The notes beneath the pieces were generated by a model, which worked only from the letters and a program-made list of their open reading frames with translations, ran no database searches and was not told where the DNA came from. Both the position numbers and the translations under genes were made by a program. Shown here in pieces: positions 34,110 to 42,888 of a stretch of DNA of 64,000 nucleotides (position 1 is its first letter; the number at the start of each line of letters is the position of its first letter). The DNA is from Lentisphaerota bacterium (GTDB lineage Bacteria; Verrucomicrobiota; Lentisphaeria; Victivallales; Victivallaceae): the NCBI GenBank assembly GCA_015061545.1, contig SUWJ01000003.1:1-64000 (forward strand), given 5' to 3'.

Positions 34110-35027
34110 TCACTTCTTCATATCTTCCAGATATTCCATGTAACATTCCCGCAGACGGACTGCCGCCGGGAAGCAGGAATAGTTGCTCAAAAAGTGGGGT
34201 GCTTCAAAGGTGATGATCTTTTCCACATACTTCTGGGCGGTTTCCAGCTTGTAACGCATCTTGTTCCACTCGATCGGCGGAAAATGCCACGGCATATCCC
34301 GGTCGAAGGTTTCCAGATTGCTCCAGAATCTGATGCCGAAACGGTCGGAAACTTCTTTGGTCGCCGCCATAAAATCGGGCAGCTCGTTGAAATCCACATG
34401 ACCGTCCATAAAGGCGGCAATATCCAGCAGACCTTCCATTTCGCCGTACAGATATTCAAAATGCTGGGCGTGCAGTTCGGGCGTAACGGCAAAACGCGGT
34501 TCGTATTTACGTCCGGCGTAGCGCGGCGAGATCATGATCGGCTTGTCGGGTGTATCTTTGCGCATCTTCTGCGCCAGCGGTTTCCACACCTTTTCCTGAT
34601 GGAACTTGATATCGCCTTCGTGCGAAATGTACCACCCGTAGAAGGATTTATGCTGCAAATAGCGCTCTTCCAGTTCGTCCATCAATCTGGAATTGAGTTC
34701 AACTTCGCCCTTCCAGTCATTTTTCAGCCAGTATTTGCCGCTGTCGAACAACCCCATAAAGACCTTCATATCCAGTTCATCGGCCTGAGTTAAAATGTAC
34801 TCCAGCAGGTCGTAACCGTTGTGCAGCGTGCATTTGAGAATGGGCGAATCATATATGGATGTATCGTTGTAGCCGATGCGGATGATAACCAGCGTATCAA
34901 TACCCATGGCCTTCTGTTCGCGCAATTCTTTTGCCCAGATCGCCCGCGTCCAGTTGTTGGCGGGTATATCGCTGGCAACGCCGTCAATAAAAGTTCCGCT
35001 GAGCGGAATAAATGCTTTATTTTCCAT
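34110..35027 (-). CDS. DUF4434-like glycosidase-fold protein
   Basis: The 305-residue protein begins IPLSGTFIDG and continues NWTRAIWAKELREQKAMGID, which closely follows the DUF4434 family pattern of TIM-barrel proteins predicted to be glycosidases. GWYISHEGDIKF gives a likely barrel-end acid (Glu). No signal peptide is visible, so it should act in the cytoplasm. It lies downstream of the LamG and 1131-residue genes on the same strand, after a hairpin, and probably shares their glycan-processing role. Substrate unknown. Confidence 0.78.
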   Translation of the reverse strand: MENKAFIPLSGTFIDGVASDIPANNWTRAIWAKELREQKAMGIDTLVIIRIGYNDTSIYDSPILKCTLHNGYDLLEYILTQADELDMKVFMGLFDSGKYWLKNDWKGEVELNSRLMDELEERYLQHKSFYGWYISHEGDIKFHQEKVWKPLAQKMRKDTPDKPIMISPRYAGRKYEPRFAVTPELHAQHFEYLYGEMEGLLDIAAFMDGHVDFNELPDFMAATKEVSDRFGIRFWSNLETFDRDMPWHFPPIEWNKMRYKLETAQKYVEKIITFEAPHFLSNYSCFPAAVRLRECYMEYLEDMKK

Positions 35028-35052
35028 AAAAAATCCTTGAAAAATTTTTGTA

Positions 35053-35086
35053 TTCCGCCTGAATGGATGATCCTGTTCAGGCGGAA
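35053..35086 (-). terminator. Hairpin downstream of the 1131-residue gene
   Basis: TTCCGCCTGAA (35053-35063) and TTCAGGCGGAA (35076-35086) form perfect 11-base arms. On the minus strand TACAAAAATTTTT follows, so the T-run is interrupted. It could be a partial terminator between the large gene and the DUF4434 gene, letting some transcription through. Confidence 0.6.
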
Positions 35087-35113
35087 CGTTATCTGATTTG
35101 TTTTTTTTGATGT

Positions 35114-38100
35114 TTACTTTTTGATCCAGATAATCGTGTATGCCTTGAGCAGACCCTTATCCAGCACAACGTTCAGTTTATCGCCGTTACGCGTGTATTT
35201 GAGCGCTTTGCGCCCCGCAAAATCGGGGGAAACGGCGTAGACTTCGCTGACGCTGGCGGGGGCGGGGATCGACACGTTTATATCCTGCTCCACGGTCGGG
35301 AACGGTTCTTCGGGGCAGAACGCCCGCAATACCTGCCCCAGCTGCGGTTTGGCACCGGTGGCGTTCAGCAGGTGGATGATTTCGGCATCTTTGCTCCGAT
35401 ACCAGGTGGTGTAGACCTTTTCGGGGGCATCGGTGGAAAATGCGCTGTCGGCATTGGCAAACTCTTTTTTCATCAGTTCTTTGTAGAATTTATCCAGCAC
35501 CGTATCCAGCTTGAAGGTGTACTTTTTGTTGTATCCGTATTCGCCTTCGCTCAGCGGTGCGCCAATGAATCCTGCATGGTGGATGAATTTACCTTTGCCG
35601 TAAGATTTTTCCAGCACCAGCGGGTATTTTTTTGCTTTATCAGCATAATGCAGCACCTTGCAGCTGCCGTATTTACTGTCAGCAGAAGGCAGCAGCGAAT
35701 AAGCCGCGGCAAAATCTCCCTCGGCGGTATCGGCACTCTGCAGCTTTTTAAAGCGGATCGGATTGACTTCGTAACCGTACACATCGGCAAAGCCCCACTC
35801 GCTGCGGATAATACCCACTTCGTTCTGAGTTCCTGCGGTGGCGCTGGTAACGACATTTCCGCCGTTGCGGGCAAACTCCTTGATCGCTTTAAGCTGGGCA
35901 TCCGAGAGGCAGTTGGCGGCGCCGACAAAGAGCAGCTTGAACGGCTTGAGCGACTTTTCGTTCAAACTCATATCGCCTACCATCTTGTAAGGTATATGCA
36001 GCTGTTCAAGGGTTTGCGCCGTACCCATAAGTTCGCCCAGCATACCGATAAACTGATTCCATTCGCGGCTCTGGATGGGGTAAAGCAAGGCGGCTTCCGC
36101 CACGCGTTTGCTTTCGGCGTAATTCATATTTTCTTTGAAGGCAGGGTAATCGCTTTTACCTTGAGGACACGCCATGATCGTTTCCCAGGTGCTTTGACCG
36201 TTCATGTTGTTGACCGCCCAGCCGAAGTAGGCGAGATCCCACTTGTTTTCGCTGTAGACCAGTCCGAAGATCGGTGCGTTGTACTCGTGGGTCAGAATCT
36301 CTTTCATCTTGCGGAAAGGTACCAGCGCCCGATGGGACATAAGCACGTCACGGGTCATGATTTCAGTACCGAGAAAGTCCACGCCGCGGGCAAATTCCGT
36401 CAAATCCAGCGCCAGCGACAGCGAGCTCCAGTTGTGGGTAAAGCCGTAATGGGTGCTGTAAGCCATAAAGGAGAAATCGGGATTGACTTTGCGTACCGCC
36501 AGCTTCATGTCGCGCCACCATTTGCCCACCTGCTGTTTGTGCCAGATGAGAAAACGCTTCCAGAGTTCATTGCTTTTGTCGCCGAGGCGCTTGTCCAGTT
36601 CGTTGACCGGCAGATGCCAGCCTGTATCCTTGAAGAACTCGTTGCGGCAATGACCGCAGCCGCAGCTGTGGGGGTAGAAATTCACCTCGTCGATCATAAT
36701 ACAATCGATATTGGTGTTTTTGACAAAGTTGACCAGATATTCCTGATAGAATTTTTTGAACTCAGGATTGACCAGACAGAGCTGGGGCGCTGGCTGCATA
36801 CTGTCGCGGGCAATGTTGACCTGACCGATCCGTTCGCTGCCCACGCGGTAGCCGCAGTCGATATTCCACAGCAGCGTCAAATCCTGGTGGTCAATGACTT
36901 TCATATTCCGTTTATGAGCTTCCTGCGCCAGACGCTTGAAAAACTCTTCAGTGCGTTTGAGCTGCGCCGGATAAGTGTGGCGCGAAAGCATCCCGCTGAC
37001 CAGCACTGCGTTGACTCCCTTACTCTTGAGTTCATCCAGCCGTTTTGCCATGGCTTCGGGTTCGGCATATTCGATCAAAGTACCCTGATTGCCTGCTGCC
37101 CACGCGCTGATTTTGGCGCTGTAGCGCCAGCGCATATTGGGGCGGTCGGGATTGCCCGCCGAACCGAGTTCCAGCAGCGGCTTGGCTTTTCCGATAGCTT
37201 CTTTGCCGGGGACGGGCAAGGCAAAAGTCTGCACCGAAACCGGGAATTTGGCAGGTGCCTTGTAGTGTTCGTTGCGGAAGACCGTTGCCGGTTCGTAACC
37301 ATCGACCACCCACGGACCGCGCCGTATGGTGTGATCTTCGTAATTGCTCATAACCGCCGCCAGCCCGAGGGTGGAAATAAGGTAATTGCCTTCCAGTTTG
37401 ATTTCGGCAGTATCACTGTCAATAAACAGCGCTTTTTGCACAACAACGGCATTGCCTTTTTTGACGCTCAGATTTTCCGCGATTTTATTGCCGTTGAGCG
37501 TAACGGAAAATTTGTTGTTCACGCCGCGGTGATTGCCGATGCCCAGAGTGATCCAGTAAAGTCCGGGATTGAGGTTGCTGATCTTAAAAACGCCGTCTTT
37601 GCCGAAAGCTGCGCCGTAGTATGCCCCCTGCGGAGAGTCGGCCACGGTGGAAGGCTTTTGGCCGATCCAGCCGGCTTGAGCCTGATCGCTGAACGGAGCA
37701 TTTTTGATACTGGTGTAGATTTTCCCGACTTCGTTATCGCCGAAGCTGTAAAGACGTTTCTGTGTGAATTCTCCCGTGTAAGGTATATGGGTAATGGCGT
37801 GGTAGCGGTCAAAGTCGCTGTCGGTACCTTCGTAGAAGCGCCATTTGGCTCCCACATGGCCGCCGTAAACCGGCAGCGTGGTGCCGCTGGAGAGTTCCAC
37901 GGTGTTGCCGTTGCGGATCATTGCACCGAAGCCTTTGAAGGAGCCGTTGCTGTAGTCGGAAATAAAATCCCCCACCCCCAGCACGTTGAAGTCGATCACA
38001 AAATTGCCGATGGCGCTGCCCGAAAATGCCACCTGACGGCAGTTGGCAGGCAGCAGCGAACCTTTGGCATCCGGCGCGATCTTGCCGGTAACCGTTTTCA

Positions 38101-38509
38101 CGCGGCTGGCACGACCCACTCTGGCGGTGTATTCCGCCCCCGCAAAAAGTTCGAAGGGCAGTTCGATTTTCATTATCCGCACGGGATTATCCTGAAAAGC
38201 GCGGTGTTCGCTCAGATAGGTTATATCCAGATGTTTGCCGCCTTCGGCTACTGCCACTTCCTGTCGGATGGAGCGGTCTGCGTTTTTGTTCCAGACGTTG
38301 AACACCTTGTTGCCGTTGACAACCGTAAACGAGCTTTCCGCACCGTCGCCGCCGAAAGGCAGACTGCCGGTGTTGACCTGATTTTTGACGATCAGCGGTT
38401 TGCCGTTGTAGGTGGCTTTAAGCTCCGTGCCGTTGGCGGAAATATCAAAATTCCCTGCCCAGACTGCGGCGGCAGATAATACACAAAGAAGAGTAAAAAT
38501 ACATTTCAT
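35114..38509 (-). CDS. Large secreted glycosidase-like protein (paralogue of 18956-22396)
   Basis: The 1131-residue protein has a Sec signal peptide (to about residue 18, AVWA-G). It has the same domain order as the 1146-residue protein: N-terminal beta-sandwich, carbohydrate-binding-like module (FKISNLNPGLYWITLGIGNH), TIM barrel, amidotransferase-like trimerisation domain and C-terminal strand domain. The acidic pair is Asp607-Glu608 (IMIDEV), followed by H-x-C-x-C-x2-C (614-621). Barrel sequences align over long stretches (KVIDH, HLPVNELD versus QLPMNELD). GGGAG supports the ATG at 38509; a TTG two codons upstream is too close to it. It follows the LamG gene by 28 bases, in one operon. Confidence 0.8.
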   Translation of the reverse strand: MKCIFTLLCVLSAAAVWAGNFDISANGTELKATYNGKPLIVKNQVNTGSLPFGGDGAESSFTVVNGNKVFNVWNKNADRSIRQEVAVAEGGKHLDITYLSEHRAFQDNPVRIMKIELPFELFAGAEYTARVGRASRVKTVTGKIAPDAKGSLLPANCRQVAFSGSAIGNFVIDFNVLGVGDFISDYSNGSFKGFGAMIRNGNTVELSSGTTLPVYGGHVGAKWRFYEGTDSDFDRYHAITHIPYTGEFTQKRLYSFGDNEVGKIYTSIKNAPFSDQAQAGWIGQKPSTVADSPQGAYYGAAFGKDGVFKISNLNPGLYWITLGIGNHRGVNNKFSVTLNGNKIAENLSVKKGNAVVVQKALFIDSDTAEIKLEGNYLISTLGLAAVMSNYEDHTIRRGPWVVDGYEPATVFRNEHYKAPAKFPVSVQTFALPVPGKEAIGKAKPLLELGSAGNPDRPNMRWRYSAKISAWAAGNQGTLIEYAEPEAMAKRLDELKSKGVNAVLVSGMLSRHTYPAQLKRTEEFFKRLAQEAHKRNMKVIDHQDLTLLWNIDCGYRVGSERIGQVNIARDSMQPAPQLCLVNPEFKKFYQEYLVNFVKNTNIDCIMIDEVNFYPHSCGCGHCRNEFFKDTGWHLPVNELDKRLGDKSNELWKRFLIWHKQQVGKWWRDMKLAVRKVNPDFSFMAYSTHYGFTHNWSSLSLALDLTEFARGVDFLGTEIMTRDVLMSHRALVPFRKMKEILTHEYNAPIFGLVYSENKWDLAYFGWAVNNMNGQSTWETIMACPQGKSDYPAFKENMNYAESKRVAEAALLYPIQSREWNQFIGMLGELMGTAQTLEQLHIPYKMVGDMSLNEKSLKPFKLLFVGAANCLSDAQLKAIKEFARNGGNVVTSATAGTQNEVGIIRSEWGFADVYGYEVNPIRFKKLQSADTAEGDFAAAYSLLPSADSKYGSCKVLHYADKAKKYPLVLEKSYGKGKFIHHAGFIGAPLSEGEYGYNKKYTFKLDTVLDKFYKELMKKEFANADSAFSTDAPEKVYTTWYRSKDAEIIHLLNATGAKPQLGQVLRAFCPEEPFPTVEQDINVSIPAPASVSEVYAVSPDFAGRKALKYTRNGDKLNVVLDKGLLKAYTIIWIKK

Positions 38510-38537
38510 CTTCAATAGCTCCCGGTTTATGATCTTT

Positions 38538-39239
38538 TTATTTGAGCGCCGCCACTTCTTCGGCAGTCAGCGCCTGCCGATACAGTTTGAAGTTTTTGAC
38601 CATTCCCTTGAATTGATATCCGCGGTCAGAGGCGGTTGCGCCCACTGAAAAATTGTTTTTGGTCTTGGGGATCACCGCATTGTTGGGTTTGGAAACCAGC
38701 TTGCCGTTGATATAAAGGGCAATGCTTTTGCCGTCATAAACTACCGCCGTGTCGATCCAGGTGTCGGGCTGGATCGGTTCGATCTTGTTGTTGCCGGAAA
38801 TGGTGGTCTTGGAGTCGTAACCGTAGCGGCAATGGAGCGTATTGTTGAACAGATAAACCGAAAAGCCGTTGATTTTATCTGCGCCGTAACCGTATTGGCA
38901 GAGCTGATTGCGGTGGTTTTTACTTACCTCGGCAGGCACTTTGACCTTGATGCAGAGCGTGAAGGGCTGCGTGCAATCAAAGTCGGCAGAAAAAATATTG
39001 ATCGCGCTGTGGGGTACTTTCATGTCGCCGTTGAAAAAGATCACTTTTTCGCCGTTGTCATCCACCCAGCTGATTTCCGCAGGGCGTCCCGGCACAACTT
39101 TTGCCTTGCCCGCGGCATCTTTAAGTGCTTTGAGGTCTCCGCCGATAAAGCTGACATCGGCTTCAGGTGTCAAATCTCCTGCTCCAAGCATTGTTGCAGT
39201 TCCGCAGACGGCCAGCATCATAAGCCATGATTTTTTCAT
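38538..39239 (-). CDS. Secreted LamG (concanavalin A-like lectin) domain protein
   Basis: This 233-residue protein has a Sec signal peptide (residues 1-19) and then one LamG/ConA-like jelly roll. Typical strands are FTLCIKVKVP, WIDTAVVYDGKSIALYINGK (the hallmark 'ydG..l.lYvNG' block), NFSVGA and GMVKNFKLYRQALTAEEV at the C-terminus. Such domains bind glycans. It begins the two-gene operon with the 1131-residue glycosidase-like protein and could deliver or anchor it to its substrate. GGGAG and a good promoter lie upstream. Confidence 0.87.
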   Translation of the reverse strand: MKKSWLMMLAVCGTATMLGAGDLTPEADVSFIGGDLKALKDAAGKAKVVPGRPAEISWVDDNGEKVIFFNGDMKVPHSAINIFSADFDCTQPFTLCIKVKVPAEVSKNHRNQLCQYGYGADKINGFSVYLFNNTLHCRYGYDSKTTISGNNKIEPIQPDTWIDTAVVYDGKSIALYINGKLVSKPNNAVIPKTKNNFSVGATASDRGYQFKGMVKNFKLYRQALTAEEVAALK

Positions 39240-39296
39240 TTCTTTCTCCCTTATATTATTTATTGGTACAAATTTTGTCTTATATTGTCAGAATAG

Positions 39297-39324
39297 TATA
39301 ATTGTTTATAGGATTTTTTCAAGT
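39297..39324 (-). promoter_or_regulatory. Predicted promoter of the LamG-glycosidase operon
   Basis: On the minus strand TTGAAA (39319-39324) and TATACT (39297-39302) are separated by 16 bases. The start would lie about 50 bases before the LamG ATG. Confidence 0.6.
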
Positions 39325-39424
39325 CTTAAAGGCGCAATTGCCTTGTTTTTCCACAAAAATTCTGCTTTACAACGTTTTATTTCCGCAATAGTGAAAGGCA
39401 GTTCCGCAGGTGCTGTCGAATGGA

Positions 39425-40147
39425 TCAACGGCAGTCGGCAGTCAGCGTGTTGACTATTTTTGCCGCCATAAACAACCCGAAAATCCCCGGAATAAAGGAG
39501 TTGCTGCCGATCAGATTTGCCTCGTTGTTCGCGGGAAACGGCAGCGGCACTTCGGTAGAAAACACGCACTCAATACCCTTGTTGATATTGTACTCCCTGC
39601 GGAGTTTGCCGCGGATTATTTTTGCCAGTTTGCAGTTACAGGTCTTGCTTATATCAGCATAACGTATCTGGGCGGGGTCAAGGCGGAAACCTGCCCCCAT
39701 GGAGGAGATGATGTTGATTTGCCGTTGATGCGCTTGTGCCAGCAGTAAACACTTTTCGTTGATCGAGTCAATGGCATCGGCAATATAGTCAAAGCGGTTT
39801 TCATCAAGGATTTGCGCTATATTTTCCACAGTCAGCGCTGCGGGGTGGATGTGCAGCTCAAGTCCGGGATTGATATCCGGCAGACGCCCTGCGGCTACCT
39901 TTACCTTGTATTCGTCCAGCGTGGAGTGCAGCGCCGGCAGTTGACGGTTCAGATTGGTCAAATGCACTTTGTCGGGGTCGTAGATGGTCAGTTTGCCGAT
40001 CCCGGCGCGGACCAGCGCTTCGGCAGCATAAGCTCCCACCCCGCCGAAACCTGCCAGCAGCACATGAGTTTGCTGCAGCCGTTCAATGGCAGTATCGCCC
40101 ATCAATATTCGGCTGCGTTGCAGCCAGTCAGCATTGTTTTCCAACAT
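39425..40147 (-). CDS. tcdA: tRNA threonylcarbamoyladenosine dehydratase (TcdA/CsdL)
   Basis: The 240-residue protein is a ThiF/E1-like adenylating enzyme of the TcdA group, which cyclises t6A to ct6A in tRNA at the expense of ATP. It shows LAGFGGVGAYAAEALVRAGI (nucleotide loop), DPDKVHLTNLNRQ, DAIDSINEKC and SMGAGFRLDP, the TcdA signatures. The ATG at 40147 has a strong GGGAGG site 7 bases upstream. It overlaps the TatD-like gene by 20 bases, suggesting translational coupling. Confidence 0.9.
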   Translation of the reverse strand: MLENNADWLQRSRILMGDTAIERLQQTHVLLAGFGGVGAYAAEALVRAGIGKLTIYDPDKVHLTNLNRQLPALHSTLDEYKVKVAAGRLPDINPGLELHIHPAALTVENIAQILDENRFDYIADAIDSINEKCLLLAQAHQRQINIISSMGAGFRLDPAQIRYADISKTCNCKLAKIIRGKLRREYNINKGIECVFSTEVPLPFPANNEANLIGSNSFIPGIFGLFMAAKIVNTLTADCR

Positions 40148-40808
40148 GGTAGATCCTCCCGAACTGATTGCGCATAACTGTGACGAGTTCTTCATTTGAT
40201 ATATTCAGCTTTTGGGCAACATATTGATAGTGACGGGCAATGCCGCCGGCGGGATCGTCGGTTTCCAGCACAAACGAGCGGTCATATTGCCGGTTGCTGC
40301 GCCAAAGCTCCAATACTTCCTCCGAACAGCATGGCGGCAGCGATAAGATAAAATTTCCGTGTCTCAACAGTTGTTCGGCGATTCCCGCCTTGCCCGTAAA
40401 GTAGTGAATAATGGTGGCAACCTGCCATTTAAGACGCTTTTTCAGCTCCAGAAGCTCCGAAAAACATCTTACGCAATGTACCGTCAATGGCTTGTGCAGC
40501 TTTTCGGCAAGCTGGATCGTGCGGCTGAAGATTTCCATTTGTTCTGCCAGCGGCAAAGCTCCGCGCAAGCGGTCAAGCCCTGCTTCGCCGATACCGATAA
40601 CTTTGCTCATAGCTGCCGCGCGGGCAAATTCTTCAGTAAACGCTCCGCCCTGCCACGGGTGCAGTTCCAGCGTGATCGCACAATCTGCAGGCAGGGGTTG
40701 ATCTATTTGCTCCAGCGGCAGCGAGATTATTTTCAGCGCTTCGGGATCGGCTGGCTGAGCCGACCCGTTCCAATGGGTATGAAAGTCGATGATCTGCCCC
40801 GCACTCAT
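40128..40808 (-). CDS. TatD-family metal-dependent hydrolase
   Basis: This 226-residue barrel protein carries the TatD metal ligands: IDFHTHW near the N-terminus, IGEAGLD in the middle, LTVHCVRC and IIHYFTGKAG, and LETDDP near the C-terminus. TatD relatives are Mg-dependent 3'-5' exonucleases or other phosphoesterases. At 226 residues it is somewhat shorter than E. coli TatD (260). It lies between pgsA and tcdA in a tight minus-strand operon. The exact substrate is not clear. Confidence 0.87.
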   Translation of the reverse strand: MSAGQIIDFHTHWNGSAQPADPEALKIISLPLEQIDQPLPADCAITLELHPWQGGAFTEEFARAAAMSKVIGIGEAGLDRLRGALPLAEQMEIFSRTIQLAEKLHKPLTVHCVRCFSELLELKKRLKWQVATIIHYFTGKAGIAEQLLRHGNFILSLPPCCSEEVLELWRSNRQYDRSFVLETDDPAGGIARHYQYVAQKLNISNEELVTVMRNQFGRIYHVGKQC

Positions 40809-40819
40809 AGCTCAGGGGA

Positions 40820-41440
40820 TCAGCCTTCCTGCTTGTTTTCAGCAATCAGATGGCGGTTTTTGATAAAGTAATTGGCGCCAGAGCCGACTGTTACAATAAC
40901 AATGCCCCACAAAAGTATGTTCCAGAAACAGCGCAGCTTTATCGAGCCGATCACTTCCATATTCAGATCCAGCAGATCCACCCAGATCAAACCGCCGATG
41001 AACAGCATTATCATCTGCAAACAGGTTTTGAGCTTGCCGAACTTATCCGCGCTGATGACTTTGCCGTTGCGCGTAGCAAGCAGCCGCAGCCCCGTGACCA
41101 TAAATTCACGGCTTATGACCACCGCTGCCACCCAGGCGGCGATCAGCTGAAACTCCACCAATACCAGCATGGTGGTCGTCACAAAGATCTTGTCTGCCAG
41201 CGGATCCATCAAAGCGCCGAAGTCCGTTACCTGATTCCACTTTCTTGCCAGATAACCGTCTGCCAGGTCGGTCAACCCTGCCAGAATCGACAATCCGCAG
41301 GCGATGTAGCGCAGAATCATTTCCGAATCATCGGGGATCCGCAAGCCTCCCGGAACTCCCGCAGTTGTAGCAAGCACCAAAGCTAAAAAGATCAGCACAA
41401 TACGGCCGACGGTCAAGATATTAGGCAGATTGAAAGGCAT
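40820..41440 (-). CDS. pgsA: CDP-diacylglycerol-glycerol-3-phosphate 3-phosphatidyltransferase
   Basis: The 206-residue integral membrane protein makes phosphatidylglycerol phosphate. The CDP-alcohol phosphotransferase motif D-G-x2-A-R-x8-G-x3-D-x3-D appears as LADGYLARKWNQVTDFGALM, followed by DPLADK. The N-terminus MPFNLPNILTVGRIVLI is standard for PgsA, so I take the internal ATG rather than the GTG 57 bases upstream. It follows rimO and precedes the TatD-like gene by 11 bases. Confidence 0.95.
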   Translation of the reverse strand: MPFNLPNILTVGRIVLIFLALVLATTAGVPGGLRIPDDSEMILRYIACGLSILAGLTDLADGYLARKWNQVTDFGALMDPLADKIFVTTTMLVLVEFQLIAAWVAAVVISREFMVTGLRLLATRNGKVISADKFGKLKTCLQMIMLFIGGLIWVDLLDLNMEVIGSIKLRCFWNILLWGIVIVTVGSGANYFIKNRHLIAENKQEG

Positions 41441-41508
41441 TCTTAAAATCCTCAGTTTTTTACTTTTACATCCCCGACAGCAGGAACGTGCTGTCACTTA
41501 CTGATAAT

Positions 41509-42882
41509 TTAGCACACAATTGCGTATAAATCAAATGTTTCAGCCTCACTTACTGTTGCCTGATAGACTCTTCCGGCGTAAAGCGGGCGGTTCCGGCTCG
41601 ATAAATGCACCAGATTGTCGATTTCAGGCGCGTCCTTGGTCAGCACTCTGCCGATCGCTTTGCGGCCGTGACCGCTGACGCTGTCGCAGATAACAGTGAG
41701 CTTCTGCCCCTTCAATGCCCGGTTGCCTGCCAGCGAGATCTTGCGCTGGGCCTCCATAATGATTTCCGCACGGCGATCGGCTTCGGTGGTATCGACGCGG
41801 TCGGTACGCTCTGCGGCGGGCGTACCCGGCTCCGGCGAGTAGCTGAAAACCCCCAGCCGGTCGAACTTCTGATTTTTAACAAATTCCAGAAGCTCGGCAA
41901 ATTCCGCTTTGCCTTCGCCCGGCAGCCCCGTAATAAAAGTGGTGCGGATGGTACTGTCAGGGCGGCTGGCACGGATTTTCCGCAGCACATCCTCGATCGT
42001 TTGGCGGCTGCATTTGCGCCCCATTTGCTGCAAGATGGCATCGTTGATATGCTGCAAGGGTATATCCAGATAGGGCAGCAGATGCTTATTGACGGCATAT
42101 TCAACAAAAAACTCATCGGTATAGTGCGCGGGGTGAGTGTACAAAAGCCGCAGACAGTAATCGCCGTTTAATTTATCCAGCTCGTGCAGAAGTTTGGCTA
42201 AGGTGGCTCCGTCGCTGCGGTCGGCACCGTAAGCGGTGATATCCTGAGCAATGAGGATGATTTCGTAAACGCCGCTTTCGATCAGGCTTTGCGCCTCTTT
42301 GACCACCGACTCCACCGAACGGCTGCGCAGCCGCCCCCGGATCAGCGGAATACTGCAGTAACTGCAGCAGTTGTTGCAGCCGTCGGCAACCTTCAAATAA
42401 GCCACATGGGGCAGAGTCAGCTGCAGACGGGGCGTTGCTTCGTTGTAAAGATAAGTGGGTAAATCGCTGTCGCCGACGGTACTGCCGCCATCGGCATTTT
42501 CCAGCGTGCGGACGATATCGCCTACGCCGTCCACGCCGCTCCAGGCATCGACTTCAGGGTACAAACTGCGGATTTCCTGATTTTTATCCTGCTGTATAAG
42601 GCAGCCTGCCACGATCAGTTTGCGCACCTGCGGCGCAGCGTTTTTCCAGCGGATGCCCTCTTCGATGACCCGTTGGCACTCGCTGCGGGCGCCGGGCAGA
42701 AAAGCGCAGGTGTTGACCAGAAAATATCTGGCGCTTTCCAAATCAAAGTTCAGCGGAATACCGCTGCTGACCAGCAAGCCTGCCATAACTTCGCTGTCCA
42801 CCAGATTTTTCGGGCAGCCCAAACTGACCATATACACGCCTTCGGCGGCGGGATTCTTGGGGCGGTTTTTGTTAATACTCAT
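41509..42882 (-). CDS. rimO: Ribosomal protein S12 methylthiotransferase
   Basis: RimO adds a methylthio group to an Asp of ribosomal protein S12 using two iron-sulfur clusters. The N-terminal domain starts VSLGCPKNLVDSE, diagnostic for RimO over MiaB, with cluster ligands Cys23, Cys59 and Cys94. The radical-SAM site is C-x3-C-x2-C at Cys169, Cys173 and Cys176. A TRAM domain ends the 457-residue protein. It starts 6 bases after the inositol-phosphatase-like gene. Confidence 0.96.
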   Translation of the reverse strand: MSINKNRPKNPAAEGVYMVSLGCPKNLVDSEVMAGLLVSSGIPLNFDLESARYFLVNTCAFLPGARSECQRVIEEGIRWKNAAPQVRKLIVAGCLIQQDKNQEIRSLYPEVDAWSGVDGVGDIVRTLENADGGSTVGDSDLPTYLYNEATPRLQLTLPHVAYLKVADGCNNCCSYCSIPLIRGRLRSRSVESVVKEAQSLIESGVYEIILIAQDITAYGADRSDGATLAKLLHELDKLNGDYCLRLLYTHPAHYTDEFFVEYAVNKHLLPYLDIPLQHINDAILQQMGRKCSRQTIEDVLRKIRASRPDSTIRTTFITGLPGEGKAEFAELLEFVKNQKFDRLGVFSYSPEPGTPAAERTDRVDTTEADRRAEIIMEAQRKISLAGNRALKGQKLTVICDSVSGHGRKAIGRVLTKDAPEIDNLVHLSSRNRPLYAGRVYQATVSEAETFDLYAIVC

Positions 42883-42888
42883 AAAATA

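Noticed and set aside
35372-38479. Open frame of 1035 codons on the plus strand, opposite the 1131-residue gene
   Set aside because: It runs antisense to a protein with a signal peptide, domain pattern and a close paralogue. Its product is low in recognisable motifs and arises from the codon bias of the real gene.
39306-39569. Minus-strand frame of 87 codons past the tcdA stop
   Set aside because: It largely overlaps tcdA in another frame. The tail holds no motif, though a lost short gene cannot be fully excluded.
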